This document shows positions 39,920 to 48,245 of a stretch of DNA of 64,000 nucleotides, piece after piece (within the stretch, counting starts at the first letter, position 1; each line of letters starts with the position of its first letter). A model generated the notes under the pieces. It made no database searches and was not told the origin of the DNA. It was given only the letters and a program-made list of their open reading frames with translations. The translations under genes and the position numbers were made by a program. The DNA is from DATFRY01 sp035489015 (GTDB lineage Bacteria > Myxococcota_A > Polyangia > Haliangiales > Haliangiaceae), in assembly GCA_035489015.1 (NCBI GenBank), contig DATHKR010000273.1:1-64000 (forward strand), given 5' to 3'.

Positions 39920-41899
39920 TCAGGACCAGGGAATCCAGGACGGCCAGTCGATCGCGCCGTGGGTCGCGGCGTACCACACACCGGCGGCGACCGCGGCCAG
40001 CGCGACGACGCCGGTGACGATTGCCCGGGGTCGCATCATCCGGTGAGAGGATCCGCGCGCGCGGCGGCGCCTGCGCGCGCCCGCGCGCGCCGTCCTGGAC
40101 GTGCTTCCCGCCGCGTCGGACTTTGCGGTGGCCGTCGCTCCGGTGCCATCGCCTCGCGCTCGCGCTGTCAGGCGGGTGGGCGCGGCGCTCGCGTCCGGCT
40201 CCGCCAGGGGCGCCACGCGCGTGGGCGCCGCGCTCGCGTCCGGTCCGGGCGCGGGGAAGAGTCGAGTCGCCGCGCCGCTGGCGTCGGGCATGACCACCGG
40301 AGCGAGGCGGGTCGGCGACGCACTCGCGTCCGGGTGCACGGTGGCGGCCAGTCGGGTCGGTGCCGCGCTCGCCTCGGGCCCGCCGAGCGGTGCCAGTCTG
40401 GTGGCCGCCGCGCTGGTCTCGGGCCGGACGAGCGCCTCCATGCGGGTGGTCGGCGCCTCGCTGGCCGCTCTCGCGCCTCGTCCCGCGCTGCGCCCGCCGG
40501 CCTTGCGGCCCGGAGGAGGCGGAGGAGGAGGCTGCGCTCCGCGTCGCCGCGGGGCGCCCGCGGCCGGCGCCGGCGACACCTCCTCGTCGGCCGCGCGTCC
40601 TCGCCGCGGCTCGTCGCTCGCCTCTCGTCCCGCCGGCCCGGCCTCGACCGCACCGCGCGCTGACGGCGCCGCCTCGTTGGCGGCGCGAGACGATCGCGCG
40701 GCCCCGGCCGGTGTCGGCGGAGGCACGGCTTCCTTCGCTGCTCCCCTCGTCGAGCCCTTCGCCGCTGCCTTCGTCGCTCCCTTGGCCGCGCGACCGCGCC
40801 GGGGCTCGTCGTTCGCCTCTCGCGCGGCCGGCCCGGCCTCGTTTGCGCTGCGCGCCGGCGCTCGCCGCGCCACGGTGGCCGGCTCGTCTCCGGCCCGCGC
40901 CCGTCCCCGCCGCGGCGGGGGCGGCGCCCCGAGATCGTCGGTCAGGCGGGGCGGCGATGGGGCGGCCTCGGTGTCCAGCGGTGCGGTGCCCCCCTCGGGC
41001 ACCGCGGACAGCGCGCGCGAGAACTCGGCCGCCGTCTGCCAGCGGTGGGCGCGGTCCTTCTCGAGGGCGCGCGAGGCCACCTCCTCGAGCTCGTCGCTCA
41101 CCTCCGGGACCAGCGCGCGCAGCCGGCGCGGGGTCTCCTCGATGTGCTTGTGCAGGATCGCCAGGTCACCCTCGGCCTGGAACGGCAGCCGCCCGGCCAG
41201 CATCTCGTACAGCAGCACGCCGACGGCGTAGAGGTCGACCCGGTGATCGATGCGCTCGCTGCGCGCCTGCTCCGGCGCCATGTACTCCGGTGTGCCCAGC
41301 ACGTAGCCGGCCACAGTGCTGAGATCGCTCGGCCCACCGCCTCCTTCGAGGAGCTTGGCCACGCCGAAGTCGAGGATCTTGATCAGGTCCTCGCCCGGGC
41401 TGCCGACCAGGAGCACGTTGCCGGGCTTGAGATCGCGGTGCACCACGCCGCTGGCGTGGGCGCTGCCCACCCCGGCGAGGATCTGGCGGGCCACGAACAC
41501 CGCGCGGCGCGGCTCCATCGCGCCCGCCTTGAGCGCGCGCCGCAGCGTGATCCCGGGATAGAAGTCCATCACCAGGTACGGCACCCCGTCGGCCGATCCG
41601 AAGTCGATGATCGAGACCAGGTTGGGATGGGTGACCCGGCTCATCGCCGCGGCCTCGCGCTCGAACCGCGCCCGGTGGCCCGGCACCGACGCGGCGCTTC
41701 GGTGGAGGAACTTCACCGCCACCTGGCGGGCCAGCCCCAGGCGCTCGGCGCGATAGACCACGCCCATCCCGCCGGCCGCCAGCCGTTCCTCCAGCCGGTA
41801 GCGCTCGTCGAGGACCTTGCCGATGCGCGGGTCGGGCGCGGCGAGCCCTCGATCTCGTGCCGGCGGGTTTTGCCGGAGCCACCGTCGGCGGTCCTCCAT
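39920..41899 (-). CDS. Membrane-anchored Ser/Thr protein kinase with C-terminal PTRL repeats
   Basis: 659 residues from the ATG at 41899; an in-frame ATG at 41953 lies beyond the divergent gene's start. Kinase domain about 35-300: Gly loop LAAGGMGVVY, catalytic Lys at 63 in VAVKFL, HRDLKPGN, DFG (ILDFGVAKL), and MAPEQ. The next 330 residues are low-complexity: Arg/Ala-rich segments, then about seven 13-15-residue repeats with the core PDASAAPTRLAP. One membrane helix (AIVTGVVALAAVAAGVW) ends the protein, leaving about 15 residues outside. The Thr in each repeat could be an autophosphorylation or docking site. Divergent from a second kinase. Confidence 0.88.
   Translation of the reverse strand: MEDRRRWLRQNPPARDRGLAAPDPRIGKVLDERYRLEERLAAGGMGVVYRAERLGLARQVAVKFLHRSAASVPGHRARFEREAAAMSRVTHPNLVSIIDFGSADGVPYLVMDFYPGITLRRALKAGAMEPRRAVFVARQILAGVGSAHASGVVHRDLKPGNVLLVGSPGEDLIKILDFGVAKLLEGGGGPSDLSTVAGYVLGTPEYMAPEQARSERIDHRVDLYAVGVLLYEMLAGRLPFQAEGDLAILHKHIEETPRRLRALVPEVSDELEEVASRALEKDRAHRWQTAAEFSRALSAVPEGGTAPLDTEAAPSPPRLTDDLGAPPPPRRGRARAGDEPATVARRAPARSANEAGPAAREANDEPRRGRAAKGATKAAAKGSTRGAAKEAVPPPTPAGAARSSRAANEAAPSARGAVEAGPAGREASDEPRRGRAADEEVSPAPAAGAPRRRGAQPPPPPPPGRKAGGRSAGRGARAASEAPTTRMEALVRPETSAAATRLAPLGGPEASAAPTRLAATVHPDASASPTRLAPVVMPDASGAATRLFPAPGPDASAAPTRVAPLAEPDASAAPTRLTARARGDGTGATATAKSDAAGSTSRTARAGARRRRRARGSSHRMMRPRAIVTGVVALAAVAAGVWYAATHGAIDWPSWIPWS
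40165..40455. repeat. About seven copies of a degenerate 39-45-bp repeat in the kinase gene
   Basis: On the minus strand it encodes ETSAAATRL, EASAAPTRL, DASASPTRL, DASGAATRL, DASAAPTRV and DASAAPTRL, spaced 13-15 residues. Each unit has one Thr followed by Arg, a plausible phosphorylation site. Confidence 0.75.
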
Positions 41900-41913
41900 A
41901 GATCCGGTGCAAC

Positions 41914-41945
41914 AGTATACCGTTACGAGCTTCCTCTGGTAGTCT
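41914..41945. promoter_or_regulatory. Divergent promoter region of the two kinases
   Basis: The 52-nt gap between the two kinase starts holds a minus-strand TATACT (41919-41914, 14 nt before the minus ATG at 41899, predicting a leader of about 8 nt) and a plus-strand TAGTCT (41940-41945), 7 nt before the plus ATG at 41952. Neither has a clear -35. The two genes are likely co-regulated. Confidence 0.4.
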
Positions 41946-41951
41946 GGCCGC

Positions 41952-43760
41952 ATGATCGGCCCGGACCCGCACCTCGGGACGGTGCTGCACGGCCGCTACC
42001 TGGTTTCCGAGCGGGTGGCCGAGGGAGCGATGGCCGTCGTCTATCGCGGCGAGCGCGTCGGCCTCAAGCGCCAGGTCGCGATCAAGTTCCTGCACGAGTC
42101 CTACGCCTCCTCCGAGGACGGGATGAGGCGGTTCGAGGTCGAGGCCCGCGCGATGAGTCGCCTCACTCACCCGAACTGCGTGGCGGTGACCGACTACGGC
42201 CTCGACAACGGCGCGCCGTACCTGGTCATGGACTTCGTGACCGGGCGCAGCCTGCGCGATCTGCTCGAGGCCGAGGTGCGCCTTCGCCCGGCGCGCGCGG
42301 TCGCGATCGTCCGCCAGGTGCTGGCCGGGCTCACCCACGCGCACGGCCAGGGCATCGTCCATCGCGACGTGAAGCCGGAGAACATCGTGGCGTCGTCGGT
42401 CGAGGGCCACGGCGAGCAGGTCCGCATCCTCGACTTCGGCCTGGCCAAGCTGCGCGACGAGAACTCGGTGACCTCGGGCCTCGCGGTCGGCACGCCCGGG
42501 TACATGTCGCCGGAGCAGACGGTCGGCGAGAAGGTGGACGAACGCGCCGACATCTACGCCACCGGCATCATCCTCTTCGAGCTGATGAGCGGGCGGAAGC
42601 CGTTCCAGGCCGAGTCGCCGTTCGACGTCATGCGCATGCACCGCGAGGCCGCGGTGCCGCCGCTCGCCGCCGCCGCGCCCGGGGTCTCGATCTCCGAGGA
42701 GCTCGAGGCGGTGGTGCGACGGGCGCTGGCCAAGTCGCGCACCGAGCGGTTCGCCACCGCCGGCGCGTTCCTCGAGGCGATCGAGGCGACCCCGGAGGCC
42801 GATGGATCGTCGGTCATGCACGCGCGCGCGGCGGACCATCGCCGCGGCCGCGTGATGGTCGCGGTCGGCGCCGCGGTGGCGCTGGCGGCCGGCTCGGCGA
42901 CGGCGGTGTTCTGGCTGCTGACCCGCGAGACCAGCGACGGGCGCAGCGGAGACGCGGTGGCGCGGGCGGAGCCAGCCGCCGCCGCGCCGCGCCCCGCCGA
43001 CCCGGCCCAGGAACCCGCGGCAACACCGGTGACGGCACCGGCGGCGGCCGCGAGCCCCGATCCGGCGGCCGCGACCACCGCGAGCAGCGCGCCCGCTCCG
43101 ACCCGCTCCGCCGGCGCCGCCACCGACGATCCAGCCCGTGCCTCGGACCCGGCCACGAGCGGGGCCGATGACACCGGCGCGACGGGCGCGACGGATCCCT
43201 CCGGCTCGGACGAGCGCGCCGCCGCCGCGCCAGGGGCGACGCCAGGCTCCGATCCCACCGCCACGCAGAGTCGCGATCCGGACCCAGCCACGGCGAGCGC
43301 CGCGGATGTGACGCCGGGCGCGAGCCCCGACCGCGCGCAGTCGACTCATGCCGCGCTGCCGACCGACGGAGCCGACGTCGCCCGTCTGCGCGGACGCGCC
43401 GCCTCCGGGGATCGACGCAACACGGCTCGCGCGCTCGAGCGGCTGCGCGTGCGCTCCCCGCAGCGGGCCGACGTGGCCTACGCGCTGGGCAACCTGTACG
43501 CGGAGCTGAACGCGTGGCGCCCGTCGGTGGACGCGTACGGCGCCGCGCTTCGGCTCGAACCGGCCTACCGGCGCGACTCGCGCCTCATCAGCGACGTGGT
43601 CGAGGCTCTCGCCAGCGATCTGGCCCACGCCAAGGCCGCCCAGATCATCAGGAAGGAGCTCGGCCGGGCCGCCGTCCCGCGCCTCGAGCAGGCCATGCGC
43701 TCGGCCAGCCCGCGCCAGCGAGTGCGAGCCCGGCGAGTCCGCGACCGCCTGCCCCGCTGA
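41952..43760 (+). CDS. Membrane Ser/Thr protein kinase with periplasmic TPR-like domain
   Basis: 602 residues. Kinase about 15-270: AEGAMAVVY loop (Ala in place of a Gly), VAIKFL Lys near 45, HRDVKPEN, ILDFGLAKL, MSPEQ. A membrane helix at about 298-318 (VMVAVGAAVALAAGSATAVFWLL) leads to 190 residues of Ala/Pro/Asp-rich linker, then a TPR-like C-terminal domain (RALERLRVRSPQRADVAYALGNLYAELNAWRPSVDAYGAALRLEP). The domain outside the membrane may sense a ligand or partner and pass the signal to the kinase. It is a paralogue-like partner of the divergent kinase. Confidence 0.9.
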   Translation: MIGPDPHLGTVLHGRYLVSERVAEGAMAVVYRGERVGLKRQVAIKFLHESYASSEDGMRRFEVEARAMSRLTHPNCVAVTDYGLDNGAPYLVMDFVTGRSLRDLLEAEVRLRPARAVAIVRQVLAGLTHAHGQGIVHRDVKPENIVASSVEGHGEQVRILDFGLAKLRDENSVTSGLAVGTPGYMSPEQTVGEKVDERADIYATGIILFELMSGRKPFQAESPFDVMRMHREAAVPPLAAAAPGVSISEELEAVVRRALAKSRTERFATAGAFLEAIEATPEADGSSVMHARAADHRRGRVMVAVGAAVALAAGSATAVFWLLTRETSDGRSGDAVARAEPAAAAPRPADPAQEPAATPVTAPAAAASPDPAAATTASSAPAPTRSAGAATDDPARASDPATSGADDTGATGATDPSGSDERAAAAPGATPGSDPTATQSRDPDPATASAADVTPGASPDRAQSTHAALPTDGADVARLRGRAASGDRRNTARALERLRVRSPQRADVAYALGNLYAELNAWRPSVDAYGAALRLEPAYRRDSRLISDVVEALASDLAHAKAAQIIRKELGRAAVPRLEQAMRSASPRQRVRARRVRDRLPR

Positions 43761-43866
43761 CCGCTCCCAGGGTGGGCATTGGTGGGCAATGCGTCCCCTG
43801 CGGGACCGGTCTGACCCGCGCTCCCGGCCCCTCGTCCCCCGTCGCCCCTCGACCGGCCGACCGCGG

Positions 43867-43872
43867 TACGCT
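43867..43872 (+). promoter_or_regulatory. -10-like TACGCT, leaderless start of the 67-residue gene
   Basis: TACGCT ends 7 nt before the ATG at 43879. No -35 is obvious. Confidence 0.3.
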
Positions 43873-43878
43873 CGACCG

Positions 43879-44082
43879 ATGCGACTGGTCGGGGATGCGG
43901 AGGGGATCGCCGCGCTGCGCAAGATGGTCGACAGCAACCGCGAGTACCTCAAGTTCCTCCTGGCCGAGGCCGGGTCCAGCATCGATCACACCGCGAAGTT
44001 TCGCGATCCCGACGGCGTCCGCTGGCAGCTGGTCCACAACCTGGTGAGTGGCGAGATCGAGGTCCGCCGCGCCGCACCATGA
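43879..44082 (+). CDS. 67-residue protein of unknown function
   Basis: MRLVGDAEGIAALRKMVDSNREYLKF.. reads like a compact folded protein with two helices and a C-terminal beta part (GVRWQLVHNLVSGEIEVR). It has the codon bias of its neighbours. No signal peptide or membrane helix. No family recognised. It lies between a kinase and oligopeptidase B, each in its own transcription unit. Confidence 0.5.
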   Translation: MRLVGDAEGIAALRKMVDSNREYLKFLLAEAGSSIDHTAKFRDPDGVRWQLVHNLVSGEIEVRRAAP

Positions 44083-44133
44083 GCCGACCGGCCGTCACCC
44101 CCCGCCTCCGACCGCGATGTAGTCTCGCGACCG

Positions 44134-46362
44134 ATGCGCCAACGACTCTTTTCCTCCCTCTGCGCGGTCGCGGTGACCGCCTGTGGTGCCGCCAACGTGC
44201 CTCTTTCGGCTGACGGACGCGCCGGCGCCGACGACGCCCAGCCCGCCGCGCCGGTGGCCGAGCAGCGGCCGTACGAGCATCGCTCCGCGTTCGGCGCGCG
44301 CTCCGATCCCTACCAATGGCTGCGCGACGACAGCCGCTCGAGGAAGGACGTCCTGGCCCAGCTCCAGGCGGAGACCGACTACACCGCCGCCATGCTCGCC
44401 CCGGCCGCGGAGCTGCAGACTCAGCTCTACGGCGAGATCGTCGGCCGCATCAAGCAGGACGACTCGACGGTGCCGGTCCTCGATCGCGGGTACTGGTACT
44501 ACTCGCGCTACGAGACCGGCAAGCAGTATCCGATCTACTGCCGGCGCCGCGACCAGGCCGGCCAGATGAGCGGACCGGAGCAGATCCTGGTCGATGGCAA
44601 CGAGCGCGCGGCCGGGCTCACCTACTACCGCACCGGCAGCCTCCGGATCAGCCAGAGCGGTCGCTTCCTCGCCTTCACCGAGGACCGGGTCGGCCGCTTC
44701 CAGTGGGAGCTCCATGTCCGCGATCTCGAGACCGGCGCGCTCCTGCCCGACGAGATCGAGAACGTCGAGACCGCGGTGGAGTGGGCCAACGACGACCGCA
44801 CGTTGTTCTACGTCGGCAAGGATCCGACCACGCTGCGCTCGTACCGGGTGTACCGGCACCAGCGCGGCACCAGCGGCGACCAGGACGCGCTGCTCTACGA
44901 GGAGAAGGACACCTCGTACTACACCAGCCTGTACAAGACCAAGTCGCGCGCCTACGTCGTCATCGAGCTGTCGAGCACGTTGACCAGCGAGCTCCACATC
45001 CTCGACGCAACCCGGCCGACCGCGCCGCCGGCCCTGTTCCTGGCCCGCGAGCACGACCACGAGTACGAGGCCGATCACCTGGACGGACGCTGGGTCATCC
45101 GCACCAACTGGAAGGCGAAGAACTTCCGCCTGATGGTGGCGCCCGAGGCCGCGCACGCGGATCGCAGCGCCTGGCGCGATCTGCTCCCCCATCGCGACGA
45201 CGCGCTGGTCGAGTCGATGGCGCTCTACCACGACTTCACCGCGGTCGGCGAGCGGTCCGGTGGGCTGCGCGTCGTCCGCGTCCTGCCCGCCCACGGCGTG
45301 GCGTTCGTGGTCGACGGCGGCGAGCCGTCCTACACCATGGTGCCGGTCGACACGCCAGAGGCCAGCTCCAGGCAGCTGCGCTACGTCTACACCTCGCTGA
45401 CCACGCCGAGCAGCACGTACGAGCTCGACATGACCACCGGGGCGCGCGCGCTGCTCAAGCGCACCCCGGTGCTGGGCGGCTTCGAGCAGTCGCGCTATGT
45501 CACCGAGTACCTGCACGCGCCCGCGCGCGACGGGGTGATGGTGCCGGTGTCGCTGGTCCATCGCGCCGGGCTGCCGCGCGACGGCAGCGCGCCACTCCTG
45601 GTGGTCGGCTACGGCTCGTACGGCGTGTCGAGTGATCCGACGTTCAACCCGGATCGAGTGAGCTTGCTCGACCGCGGATTCGTCATCGCGATGGCCCACG
45701 TGCGAGGCGGCCAGGAGATGGGCCGGCGCTGGTACGAGGGCGGCAAGCTCCTGACCAAGAAGAACACGTTCACCGACTTCATCGACGTGACCGAGTTCCT
45801 CCTCGACCAGAAGATCGGCGCGCGGGGCAAGGTGTTCGCCGCCGGCGGCAGCGCCGGCGGGCTGCTCATGGGGGCGGTCGCCAACATGCGGCCCGACCTC
45901 TACCGCGGGATGATCGCCTACGTGCCGTTCGTGGACGTGGTGACGACCATGCTGGACGACTCGATCCCGCTCACGTCGAACGAGTTCGAGGAGTGGGGCG
46001 ATCCCAGGCGCAGGGAGTACTACGAGTACATGCTCTCGTACTCGCCGTACGACAACGTCCGGCGCCAGGCCTACCCGTCGATGCTGGTGACGACCGGGCT
46101 GTGGGACAGCCAGGTGCAGTACTGGGAGCCGGCCAAGTGGGTGGCGAAGCTCCGCGCCCTCAAGACCGACGACAATCCGCTGCTACTTCACGTCAACATG
46201 ACGGCCGGGCACGGCGGCAAGTCGGGGCGGTACGAGAAGTACCGCGAGACCGCGAGGGACTACGCGTTCCTGCTGCAAGTCCTGGCGCGGCCGGATCACC
46301 GCCCTGCCGCCGGCGCGGAGCGCGGCGGAGAGACGAGCGCGGGCTCGTCGTCGGCTCAGTAG
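44134..46362 (+). CDS. ptrB: Oligopeptidase B (prolyl oligopeptidase family, S9A), probable lipoprotein
   Basis: 742 residues. A signal peptide with lipobox (SSLCAVAVTACG, Cys at 17) suggests export, unlike the cytosolic E. coli enzyme. The beta-propeller (about 60-420) is followed by the alpha/beta-hydrolase domain: GYGSYGVSSDPTFN, AHVRGGQEMGRRWYEGGK, the nucleophile Ser in AAGGSAGGLLMG, and the His in AGHGGKSGR. EEWGDPR and PYDNV are family-typical. It cleaves short peptides after basic residues. The TAGTCT upstream lies 9 nt before the ATG. It overlaps the convergent RRM gene by 7 nt. Confidence 0.92.
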   Translation: MRQRLFSSLCAVAVTACGAANVPLSADGRAGADDAQPAAPVAEQRPYEHRSAFGARSDPYQWLRDDSRSRKDVLAQLQAETDYTAAMLAPAAELQTQLYGEIVGRIKQDDSTVPVLDRGYWYYSRYETGKQYPIYCRRRDQAGQMSGPEQILVDGNERAAGLTYYRTGSLRISQSGRFLAFTEDRVGRFQWELHVRDLETGALLPDEIENVETAVEWANDDRTLFYVGKDPTTLRSYRVYRHQRGTSGDQDALLYEEKDTSYYTSLYKTKSRAYVVIELSSTLTSELHILDATRPTAPPALFLAREHDHEYEADHLDGRWVIRTNWKAKNFRLMVAPEAAHADRSAWRDLLPHRDDALVESMALYHDFTAVGERSGGLRVVRVLPAHGVAFVVDGGEPSYTMVPVDTPEASSRQLRYVYTSLTTPSSTYELDMTTGARALLKRTPVLGGFEQSRYVTEYLHAPARDGVMVPVSLVHRAGLPRDGSAPLLVVGYGSYGVSSDPTFNPDRVSLLDRGFVIAMAHVRGGQEMGRRWYEGGKLLTKKNTFTDFIDVTEFLLDQKIGARGKVFAAGGSAGGLLMGAVANMRPDLYRGMIAYVPFVDVVTTMLDDSIPLTSNEFEEWGDPRRREYYEYMLSYSPYDNVRRQAYPSMLVTTGLWDSQVQYWEPAKWVAKLRALKTDDNPLLLHVNMTAGHGGKSGRYEKYRETARDYAFLLQVLARPDHRPAAGAERGGETSAGSSSAQ

Positions 46363-46748
46363 CGATCGCGGCCGCCGCCGCGACCACCGCCGCCGCGACC
46401 ACCGCCGCCGCCGCCACCGCCACCACCGCCGCGGAAGCCGCCGCCACCGCCGCCGCCGCGGAAGCCACCGCCGCCGCCACCGCCACCACCGGTGCGCTCC
46501 TGGGCGATGTTGACCTTGATGGTGCGGCCGTCGAGCGGCCTTCCATCGAGTGCCGCGATGGCGGCCTCGGCGTCAGCCGGGCTCGACATCTCGACGAAGC
46601 CGAAACCCCGAGGCTGACCGGTGTCGCGGTCGGTGATGAGTTTCACTTCCACCACCTTGCGTCCGTCCTGCTCGAAGGCGGCGCGAAGCCCACTCTCGGT
46701 GGTGCTGTGGGCGAGATTTCCAACGTAGAGCCGCGAACCGGTTGCCAT
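46356..46748 (-). CDS. Glycine-rich RRM RNA-binding protein
   Basis: 130 residues. The RRM spans residues 6-85: RLYVGNLAHSTTESGLRAAF (RNP2), PRGFGFVEM (RNP1), GRTIKVNIAQER. The tail is almost pure Gly with Phe and Arg (GGFRGGGG units), as in cold-induced RNA-binding proteins of cyanobacteria. A clear ribosome site AGGAG lies upstream of the ATG at 46748, within the small inverted repeat cttctc-ct-gagaag (46750-46763), which could hide it at some temperatures. It overlaps the end of oligopeptidase B. Confidence 0.92.
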   Translation of the reverse strand: MATGSRLYVGNLAHSTTESGLRAAFEQDGRKVVEVKLITDRDTGQPRGFGFVEMSSPADAEAAIAALDGRPLDGRTIKVNIAQERTGGGGGGGGGFRGGGGGGGFRGGGGGGGGGGGRGGGGRGGGRDRY

Positions 46749-46901
46749 GACTTCTCCTGAGAAGAATCCAGTTTACACCACGGAGACGGCGCGGGCTGTC
46801 GCCCGCGCTCGATCCTGCGAAAAGGCGCGCGGATTCGACTGTCCGCCCGAACCTTGGGACTCGCAAGATCGGGCGCTCGGTTCGTGCGTCGGATCGCGAT
46901 C

Positions 46902-48245
46902 ATGGAGCGCAAGGGCGAGTACTTCGTCCGCCGCCTGATCGGCGAGGGCGGCATGGGCAAGGTCTACGAGGCCGAGGAACGGCTCTCCCGCCGGCGGGTG
47001 GCGCTCAAGGTGCTGCGGCCGGAGCTGGGTCGCTCGGAGGAGGGCCGGCGGATGTTCCTCAACGAGATGACCATCCTGGCCCACCTGGATCATCCCAACA
47101 TCGTCCGGAGCCTGTCCTGCACCGAGGTGGACGGCGAGCTGGTGATGGCGCTCGAGTTCCTCGAGGGCGAGACCTTGCGCGAGCGGCTGGCCGCGCGCGG
47201 GCGGCTGCCGTGGCCCCAGGCGGTGGCGATCGCCGCGCAGGTGGCGGCGGCGCTGGTGGCGGCGCACGGGCAGGAGCCGCCCATCGTCCACCGCGATCTC
47301 AAGCCGGAGAACCTGATGATCCGGGGCGAGCGGGTGGTGGTGATGGATTTCGGGATCGCCAAGGTGCTGCAGGCGATCCGCAAGAGCACGACCCACAGCA
47401 TCGGCACGCTTCAGTACATGAGCCCCGAGCAGATCGACGCGGCCGAGGTCGATCACCGGGCTGACATCTACTGTCTCGGGCTGATCCTGTACGAGGCGCT
47501 GGCCGGGCAGCCGCCGTTCCAGTCGGAGTCGCCGCGCGAGCTCCTCAACCTCCAGTGCACGGCGCCGGCGCCGCCGCTGCCGGGCGAGGTGCGGGCCCAG
47601 CTCCCGCGCGGGGTCGAGCGAGTGCTCCTGCAGATGCTGGAGAAGGCGCCCGACGCGCGGCCCCGGTCGGCGCAGGAGGTCCTCGCCGCGCTCGATCCGT
47701 TCGTGACCGCCGCGGAGGGCATGGGCGCGGTCGCCCGCGGGCCGGGCCACGGCGCCGCGGTAGGCGGGTCGATGATCGGCATGGCCCAGGGAGCGGGTGG
47801 TGGCTCGATGGTCGGGATGGCGGGCGGCGGGTCGATGGTCGGGATGACCGCAATGCCGGTGTCTGGTTCCGTGGTCGGGATGGCCGGGGCCGGGTCGATG
47901 ATCGGGATGGCCGCCATGCCGGCCTCCGCGGTCGGGCCGGGGCCATCCTTCTCGCCGGGCGGCGGGGCGCCTCCCGCGGTGGGCGCCGCGCGACTCGACA
48001 CGATCGCGCTCATCGAGCGAGCCAGCCGGCCGCGCGAGGTCTCGACCCGGGTGGGCCTGGCGATCGCGCTCGGCCTCTCGCTGGTGGCCGGGCTGACGAC
48101 CTATGCGATCCGCACTCATCGGGCGAACGCCGAGCCCGCGGCGATCGCCGCGGGGATCGCCGCCGATGCCGGTCCGGGCGACAGCGACGGCGGTGATCGC
48201 GCGGACGCCGGCGACCGCGCGGACGCCGGCGAGGCGCCCCGGTGA
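46902..48245 (+). CDS. Ser/Thr protein kinase with GSMIGMA repeats, head of the redox operon
   Basis: 447 residues. The kinase has a Gly loop IGEGGMGKVY (13-22), K36, HRDLKPEN (130-137), DFG (149-151) and MSPEQ (173-177), all intact, so it should be active. A linker at 289-336 holds five copies of GSM(I/V)GMA or GSVVGMA. One membrane helix follows at about 383-402, then 45 residues, acidic and Ala-rich, outside the membrane. It is divergent from the RRM gene and opens a five-gene run: its stop overlaps the next start (GTGA). Its targets may include the degenerate kinase domain encoded next. That is inference. Confidence 0.9.
   Translation: MERKGEYFVRRLIGEGGMGKVYEAEERLSRRRVALKVLRPELGRSEEGRRMFLNEMTILAHLDHPNIVRSLSCTEVDGELVMALEFLEGETLRERLAARGRLPWPQAVAIAAQVAAALVAAHGQEPPIVHRDLKPENLMIRGERVVVMDFGIAKVLQAIRKSTTHSIGTLQYMSPEQIDAAEVDHRADIYCLGLILYEALAGQPPFQSESPRELLNLQCTAPAPPLPGEVRAQLPRGVERVLLQMLEKAPDARPRSAQEVLAALDPFVTAAEGMGAVARGPGHGAAVGGSMIGMAQGAGGGSMVGMAGGGSMVGMTAMPVSGSVVGMAGAGSMIGMAAMPASAVGPGPSFSPGGGAPPAVGAARLDTIALIERASRPREVSTRVGLAIALGLSLVAGLTTYAIRTHRANAEPAAIAAGIAADAGPGDSDGGDRADAGDRADAGEAPR
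47766..47909. repeat. Five GSM(I/V)GMA repeats in the kinase linker
   Basis: The unit gggtcgatggtcgggatggcg and variants recur at 12-20 codon spacing or less. It encodes a Gly/Ser/Met-rich hinge just before the membrane helix. Confidence 0.7.
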
